A stretch of 64,000 nt of DNA from Microcella sp. (GTDB lineage Bacteria > Actinomycetota > Actinomycetes > Actinomycetales > Microbacteriaceae), in the NCBI RefSeq assembly GCF_025808395.1, contig NZ_CP075524.1, forward strand, positions 372,001 through 436,000, in the 5' to 3' direction. The translations under genes and the position numbers were made by a program. The notes beneath the pieces are model-generated. The model had not been told where the DNA came from, made no database searches, and worked only from the letters and a program-made list of their open reading frames with translations. Position 1 is the stretch's first letter, and every line of letters begins with the position of its first letter. Below, piece after piece: positions 56,856-64,000 of the stretch.

Positions 56856-58237
56856 TGCGGCCCGGGGTTCTTGAGTGTGCGATCGAGCCGCCGGTCGACC
56901 CCGAGGTCGCCCTCGAGGTGCTTGAGGCGCTGCACCCGGGGGCCGACGGCACCGTGTGGCTCGACAGCGGGGTCGGGGCGCGCACCGGTCAGAGTCTGGT
57001 GGCGATCGGCGAGCGGGTGCTGCTCGATGACGCGCAACCCGTGCTGCCGCGGCTGCGCGCCGAGCTCGACGCGCTCGCCGTCGAACCGAGCGACGCGACG
57101 CTGCCGCTCGGCCTCATCGGATGGTTCGGCTACGAACTGCGGGCCGAGACCATGGGCATGCGGGTTGATGAGGTGCCGAGCCACCACCGCGCCGCGTGGC
57201 TGCACGTCGACCGCGGCGTGACGGTCGACCACACGACGGGCGAGTGCCGACTGATCGCGCTCGACCCGTCACGCGCAGGGCAGTGGAGCGGCGAGCTCGA
57301 CGAGTGGCGGAAGCGCATGCTCGGGGCGTTCTCAGGCGAGGGGCGAGCATCCGGTGCTGAGAGCGCACCGCTCGGGCCGGTCGTCTGGCGCGACACCGAC
57401 GAGCACTACGCCGACCTCGTGCGCGAGTGCCAGCGCAGCATTCGCGACGGCGACGCCTACCAGTTGTGCCTCACGACCCAGGCGCGCGTCGAAACCGTCG
57501 ATGGCGCGCCCCTCGACGCTGCTGCCATCTACCGGCGACTGCGGCGCTCGAGCCCCGCGCACCACGGAGCGCTCGTGCGCATCGGCGAGACGACGCTGCT
57601 GAGCGCGAGCCCCGAGACCTTTCTGCGCGTCGACAACGGAGTCGTGCAGACGCGACCCATCAAGGGCACCCGACCCCGCGGCGCTGATGCCCGCCGCGAC
57701 GCCGAGCTCGCGGCCGAGCTCGCGGCGAGCGACAAAGAGCAGGCCGAGAACCTCATGATCGTCGACCTCATGCGCAACGACCTCTCGCGCGTGTGCGAGG
57801 TGGGCAGCGTCACCGTGACGGGGCTGCTCGAGGTCGAGAGCTACGCCCACGTGCACCAGCTGGTGAGCACGATCGAGGGGCGCCTACGTTCTGGTCTCGA
57901 TGCTCTGGATGCTGTCGCCGCATGCCTGCCCGCGGGCTCGATGACGGGCGCACCCAAGCGACGCGCCATCGAGTTGCTCGCCGAGCTCGAGGCCGGCCCC
58001 CGCGGCGTGTACTCGGGAGCCTTCGGCTACCTCGGCGCCGATGGCAGCGCCGATCTGGCCATGGTCATCCGCAGCATCGTCGTCGAGGGCGGCACGGCCA
58101 CGATCGGGGCGGGTGGCGGCATCACGGCGCTCAGCGAGCCCGAGGCCGAGGTGGCCGAGATGCGGCTGAAGGCCGCAGCGCTGCTGCGAGCGCTCGGTGC
58201 CGACTCCGGTGCCGACTCCGGTCAGGGCACGCGGTAA
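56855..58237 (+). CDS. pabB: Para-aminobenzoate synthase component I (chorismate-binding)
   Basis: A 460-residue chorismate-utilising enzyme. The C-terminal catalytic domain is clear from DTDEHYADLVRECQRSIRDGDAYQLCLTTQ, FLRVDNGVVQTRPIKGTRPRGADARRD, KEQAENLMIVDLMRNDLSRVCEVGSV and LPAGSMTGAPKRRAIELL. An N-terminal domain (LPLGLIGWFGYELRAETMG) precedes. Absence of a fused glutamine amidotransferase means PabA is encoded elsewhere. Anthranilate synthase (TrpE) is the alternative, but the divergent PabC-like gene favours PabB. Confidence 0.82.
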   Translation: MRPGVLECAIEPPVDPEVALEVLEALHPGADGTVWLDSGVGARTGQSLVAIGERVLLDDAQPVLPRLRAELDALAVEPSDATLPLGLIGWFGYELRAETMGMRVDEVPSHHRAAWLHVDRGVTVDHTTGECRLIALDPSRAGQWSGELDEWRKRMLGAFSGEGRASGAESAPLGPVVWRDTDEHYADLVRECQRSIRDGDAYQLCLTTQARVETVDGAPLDAAAIYRRLRRSSPAHHGALVRIGETTLLSASPETFLRVDNGVVQTRPIKGTRPRGADARRDAELAAELAASDKEQAENLMIVDLMRNDLSRVCEVGSVTVTGLLEVESYAHVHQLVSTIEGRLRSGLDALDAVAACLPAGSMTGAPKRRAIELLAELEAGPRGVYSGAFGYLGADGSADLAMVIRSIVVEGGTATIGAGGGITALSEPEAEVAEMRLKAAALLRALGADSGADSGQGTR

Positions 58238-58310
58238 TCTGAGAACTTCGGGCGCTCGCCGCCCGACGCCCCTGCCGCCACCCCAGCACCCATGTGAATC
58301 GAGATCCGCA

Positions 58311-60887
<2,577 letters not shown>

Positions 60888-60947
60888 CGACTCCCCGGTT
60901 CTCACTCCTCGGCGCGTCGCTGTCGGAGGTCGGCCTAGCCTGCGTCG

Positions 60948-61556
60948 GTGACTGAGGCAGACGCTGCACCCCGGCGGTCGGTGCGCGTGCGCGCAGCACT
61001 GGGTGGCGTCGTCGTGCTCGCGCTGCTGGGCTTCGGCTCGGCCGTGCTCGTCGCCATGCTGACGCCGGGCGGGCAGACCGTCGAGGTGGCCGTCGCGACA
61101 CCCGTCGACGGTGGGTCTTCGGTGATCGCACCGGAGGTCGTCGTGCTGCACGTGCACGGCGCCGTCGTCGAGCCCGGCATCGTCGAGCTGCCGCTCGGCA
61201 GCCGCGTCGTCGATGCGATCGCCGCCGCTCGAGGGCCGAGCGACGACGCCGACCTCGGCGCCGTCAACCTCGCGCGCGTCGTCGCCGACGGCGAGCAGCT
61301 GTACGTGCCGCGCCTCGGCGAGGTGCCCCCACCGAGCGCGGGGGGCGGCGGCACCGACGCGCAGGGCCGCGTCAACCTCAACACGGCCGACTCGACTGCG
61401 CTGCAGACCCTCGCGGGCGTCGGCCCCGCGCTCGCCGCGCGCATCATCGCGTGGCGCGAGCAGAACGGCCCCTTCCGCAGCGTCGACGAGCTCATCGCCG
61501 TCTCGGGCATCGGCGCCAAGATTCTCGACGGCCTGCGCGATCAGGTGACGGTGTGA
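60948..61556 (+). CDS. comEA: ComEA-like DNA-binding protein
   Basis: A 202-residue membrane-anchored DNA receptor. After a basic N-terminus there is one transmembrane helix (LGGVVVLALLGFGSAVLVAML), an SLBB-type domain (VVLHVHGAVVEPGIVELPLGSRVVDAI) and a C-terminal helix-hairpin-helix (VNLNTADSTALQTLAGVGPALAARIIAWREQNG). The GTG at 60948 is 6 nt after TAGCCT, a leaderless arrangement. Its stop overlaps the comEC start (GTGA). Confidence 0.88.
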   Translation: MTEADAAPRRSVRVRAALGGVVVLALLGFGSAVLVAMLTPGGQTVEVAVATPVDGGSSVIAPEVVVLHVHGAVVEPGIVELPLGSRVVDAIAAARGPSDDADLGAVNLARVVADGEQLYVPRLGEVPPPSAGGGGTDAQGRVNLNTADSTALQTLAGVGPALAARIIAWREQNGPFRSVDELIAVSGIGAKILDGLRDQVTV

Positions 61557-63895
61557 ACGACCCGGCGATTCGACTCGTGGATGCCCGCCTCGCGCTGCCC
61601 GCCCTCGTCGGGTGGCTGGCAGCGGTGGGGCTCATCGGCGTTCCGGGTGCTGCGTGGGCGGTGGCGGGCGCGGCGGCCGTCGTGGCGGCGGGGCTCGCGG
61701 CGTCGCCGGCGCGGGCGCGCGGGGTGGTCGCGGCGAGCATCCCGAGTCTCATCGCGATCGCACTGATCGCCGCAGCCGTCGCGCTGGCCGCCCCGGCCCG
61801 CCTGCCGCCCGCGGTCCACGCCGTGATCGAGTCGGGCGAGGCGGTGACGGCGCAGTTCGAGCTCGAGCAGACCGTGACGCCGACGGTGGCGAGCGCGTGG
61901 GGGTCGAGTGCGCGTGCCGCACTGGTGTCGCTCGACGTCGAGGGGCAGCAGGTGGCGGTGCGGGTGCCGGTGCGGCTGCTGGGGCTCACGGCCACTGAGC
62001 GATGGCCGCTCGGCACGCGCCTCGAGGGCACCGTGAGACTCATCGGGCTCGAGCCCGCCGACGAGCGAGTGGCCCTCGTGCGATCGGTGTCGCCGCTGCA
62101 GCCGGTCGGTGCTCCCGCGCCGCTGCTCGCCGTGACCGACGACCTGCGGGCAGGGTTTCTCGACCTCATGCAGCCCTTCGACGGCGACGGGGCCGATCTG
62201 CTGCCGGGGCTCGCGATCGGCGACACGACCGCGGTGAGCGACGAGCTCGACTCGGCGATGAAGCGCAGCGCGCTGAGCCACCTCGTCGCCGTCTCTGGGT
62301 CGAACTGCGCCATCGTCGTCGGGCTCGTGCTCGGGGTCGGCACGCTCGCACGGTGGCCTCGACCCGTGCGCGTGGTCGTCGCGCTGCTCGCGCTCGGCGG
62401 GTTCGTCGTGCTCGTCACCCCCGAGCCGAGCGTCGTGCGCGCGGCCGTCATGGCCGCGGTCGTGCTGCTCGCGCTCGTGAGTGGAAGGCCCGCGCGGGGG
62501 CTGCCGGTGCTGGGGCTCGCCGTGCTCGGCATCGTCGCGCTCGACCCGTGGATCTCGCGGGAATACGGCTTCAGCCTCTCGGTGCTCGCGACCGCGGCGC
62601 TGCTCGTGCTCGCAGGCCCCATCGCCGAGAAGCTCAGGCGCGTCATGCCTGCACCGGTCTCGCTGTGGATCGCCGTGCCTCTCGCGGCGCAGCTCGCCTG
62701 CCAGCCCGTGCTCATCATGCTCGCGCCCGAAGTGCCCCTCAGCGGGGTGCTCGCCAACATTCTCGCCGCCCCAGCGGCGCCCATCGCGACGATCGTCGGC
62801 ATGATCGCGTGCCTGCTCGCCCCCATCGTGCCGCCCATCGCCGCACTCGTCGCCGCGATCGCGTGGGTGCCCTCGGCGTGGATCGCCGGCGTCGCGCACG
62901 TGAGCTCGGGGCTGCCGGGGGCGCTGCTGCCGTGGCCCGAAGGGCTCGGCGGTGCACTGCTGCTCGGGGGCCTCACGGCGGCGGGGCTGCTCGCAGCCGG
63001 GGTGCCCGCTCGACTCGGAACTGTCGCGGTGCGGCGGGCGATCGCGGCACTGCTCGTCGTGTCGATCGTCGTCATCATGGGAGCGACCGCGGGGGTCGCG
63101 GCGCTGCGCACCCTCGGGCGCCCGCACGACTGGGTCTATGCGCAGTGCGACGTCGGGCAAGGCGACGCCGTGCTCGTGCGCAGCGGCGATGAGGTGGCAC
63201 TCATCGACACCGGCCCCCGTGCTGAGCCACTGCGGTCGTGCCTGTCGGCACTGGGCGTGCACCACATCGACCTGCTCGTGCTCACCCACTTCGACCTCGA
63301 CCACGTCGGAGCCGTCGACGTCGTCGCTGGCCGGGTCGATCGCGTCATCGTCGGCCCGACGGGGCGCGAGTTCGACGAGGGAGTCGTCGCGGCACTGCTC
63401 GACGCAGGCGCACAGGTCGACACCGTGGCCGATGGTGAGCGCGGCATGCTCGGCGACTGCGCGTGGCGGGTGCTGTGGCCTCCGACGCATCGCGGCATCG
63501 ACCCGGGCAACGACGCGAGCATCGTGCTCGCGATCGGCGGGCCGGGTTCGTCATGCCCGAGCATGCTCGCGCTCGGCGACCTCGACGAGACGACCCAGCG
63601 CATGCTCGCGAGCACGCACGACCTCGGCCGGTTCGACGTCGTCAAGGTGAGCCACCACGGCTCGCCCGACCAGTATCTCGAACTGTATCGGGCGGTGGCG
63701 GCACCCGTCGCCCTCATCGGCGTCGGGGCGGGCAATGGCTACGGCCACCCCGCTCCCGGGCTGCTCGCTGAACTCGAAGGGCTCGGCGCAGTGCTCGGCC
63801 GCAGCGACGAGCACGGGCTTGTGCTCGTGTCGACGGGCGAGGCGGGGCTGCGCGTGTGGCGCGAGCGGCTCTCGAGGGTCAGACCAGAGAACTAG
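61553..63895 (+). CDS. comEC: ComEC/Rec2-like DNA internalisation protein
   Basis: A 780-residue polytopic membrane protein. The N-terminal part is hydrophobic with an OB-like extracellular block, the central ComEC competence core has LLPGLAIGDTTAVSDELDSAMKRSALSHLVAVSGSNCAIV, and the C-terminal part is a metallo-beta-lactamase-like domain with CDVGQGDAVLV and THFDLDHVGAV (metal ligands about 579-584) and SHHGSPDQYLE. Together with ComEA it forms the channel step of DNA uptake. Whether the organism is transformable cannot be told. Confidence 0.9.
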   Translation: MNDPAIRLVDARLALPALVGWLAAVGLIGVPGAAWAVAGAAAVVAAGLAASPARARGVVAASIPSLIAIALIAAAVALAAPARLPPAVHAVIESGEAVTAQFELEQTVTPTVASAWGSSARAALVSLDVEGQQVAVRVPVRLLGLTATERWPLGTRLEGTVRLIGLEPADERVALVRSVSPLQPVGAPAPLLAVTDDLRAGFLDLMQPFDGDGADLLPGLAIGDTTAVSDELDSAMKRSALSHLVAVSGSNCAIVVGLVLGVGTLARWPRPVRVVVALLALGGFVVLVTPEPSVVRAAVMAAVVLLALVSGRPARGLPVLGLAVLGIVALDPWISREYGFSLSVLATAALLVLAGPIAEKLRRVMPAPVSLWIAVPLAAQLACQPVLIMLAPEVPLSGVLANILAAPAAPIATIVGMIACLLAPIVPPIAALVAAIAWVPSAWIAGVAHVSSGLPGALLPWPEGLGGALLLGGLTAAGLLAAGVPARLGTVAVRRAIAALLVVSIVVIMGATAGVAALRTLGRPHDWVYAQCDVGQGDAVLVRSGDEVALIDTGPRAEPLRSCLSALGVHHIDLLVLTHFDLDHVGAVDVVAGRVDRVIVGPTGREFDEGVVAALLDAGAQVDTVADGERGMLGDCAWRVLWPPTHRGIDPGNDASIVLAIGGPGSSCPSMLALGDLDETTQRMLASTHDLGRFDVVKVSHHGSPDQYLELYRAVAAPVALIGVGAGNGYGHPAPGLLAELEGLGAVLGRSDEHGLVLVSTGEAGLRVWRERLSRVRPEN

Positions 63896-63931
63896 TCTGA
63901 GAGAGCACACGTCGACGCCGAGAGGAGCCCC

Positions 63932-64000
63932 ATGGCTGCGCCGAAGAAGTCATCGAGCGCGCGGGCGTCGGCGAGCATCCCGCAGGTCGCCTGGCACCAG
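63932..64000 (+). CDS. holA: Start of DNA polymerase III delta subunit (partial)
   Basis: Only the first 23 codons are in the window. AGAGGAG precedes the ATG at 63932, and the protein begins with a Lys/Ser/Ala-rich stretch and IPQVAWHQ. The assignment rests mainly on position, as holA follows comEC in many actinobacteria, with weak support from the IPQVxW start. Confidence 0.55.
   Translation, partial: MAAPKKSSSARASASIPQVAWHQ

Overview
The window is high-GC DNA from an actinobacterium, most probably a member of Microbacteriaceae. The evidence is the dense codon-biased packing with frequent ATGA/GTGA start-stop overlaps, many TANNNT -10 boxes lying 6-9 nt before a start codon (leaderless or near-leaderless genes), four DUF2510 proteins, a TM0106-type nuclease-helicase, an actinobacterial maltokinase, a DarT-like protein with an N-terminal Cys/His motif, and a leuS-comEA-comEC-(holA) end. 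Genus cannot be fixed from the sequence alone. No rRNA, tRNA, CRISPR array, prophage or intact insertion sequence was seen.

Layout. 1-11.7 kb: a nucleoside-scavenging locus. A complete ECF importer (S, A1, A2, T) is followed by two tandem nucleoside phosphorylases, two tandem MFS transporters and a nucleoside hydrolase, mostly translationally coupled. A convergent PucR-type regulator and two tandem SUMF1-fold proteins follow. 11.7-17.8 kb: small membrane proteins, MutY, a uridine-kinase-like NTPase, an SDR/DUF2867 protein, a glycerophosphodiesterase and an M20 peptidase. 17.8-23.2 kb: a DUF2207 membrane protein, a polar amino-acid ABC importer and a homocysteine S-methyltransferase-like enzyme. 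23.2-28.2 kb: an SNF2 helicase behind a structured leader, an AbiEi-like winged-helix protein without a nuclease domain, a repeat-rich intergenic region and a secreted protein. 28.2-39.4 kb: maltokinase, class IV aminotransferase, zinc ribbon, Pr6Pr membrane protein, oligopeptidase B, a J-domain/NERD-like protein beside an orphan DarT-like ADP-ribosyltransferase, a PAP2-lipid kinase fusion, a decayed HI1420-type antitoxin, a Phd/VapC-type toxin-antitoxin pair and dodecin. 39.5-48.9 kb: the TM0106 nuclease-helicase, a DUF2510/DUF4333 protein, five very acidic small proteins around a lipase and a CPBP protein, and an ECF sigma factor preceded by its likely membrane regulator. 49.1-56 kb: a Ski2-like helicase, three more DUF2510 proteins and a DedA protein. 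56-64 kb: a divergent PabC/PabB-like pair, leuS, comEA, comEC and the start of holA.

The most unusual feature is a family of palindromic elements (47370-47471, 49003-49104, 50603-50692) with shared ends around GTCAACAATTCAGGAC. All three have lengths divisible by three, and one lies in frame inside the helicase gene, adding 30 residues. A second, shorter palindrome family (26404-26526 and 31575-31636) has distantly similar ends. Other points of interest are two divergent promoters with interlocked -10 boxes, an ECF ATPase with a degenerate signature motif, and a G-rich, quadruplex-capable leader.
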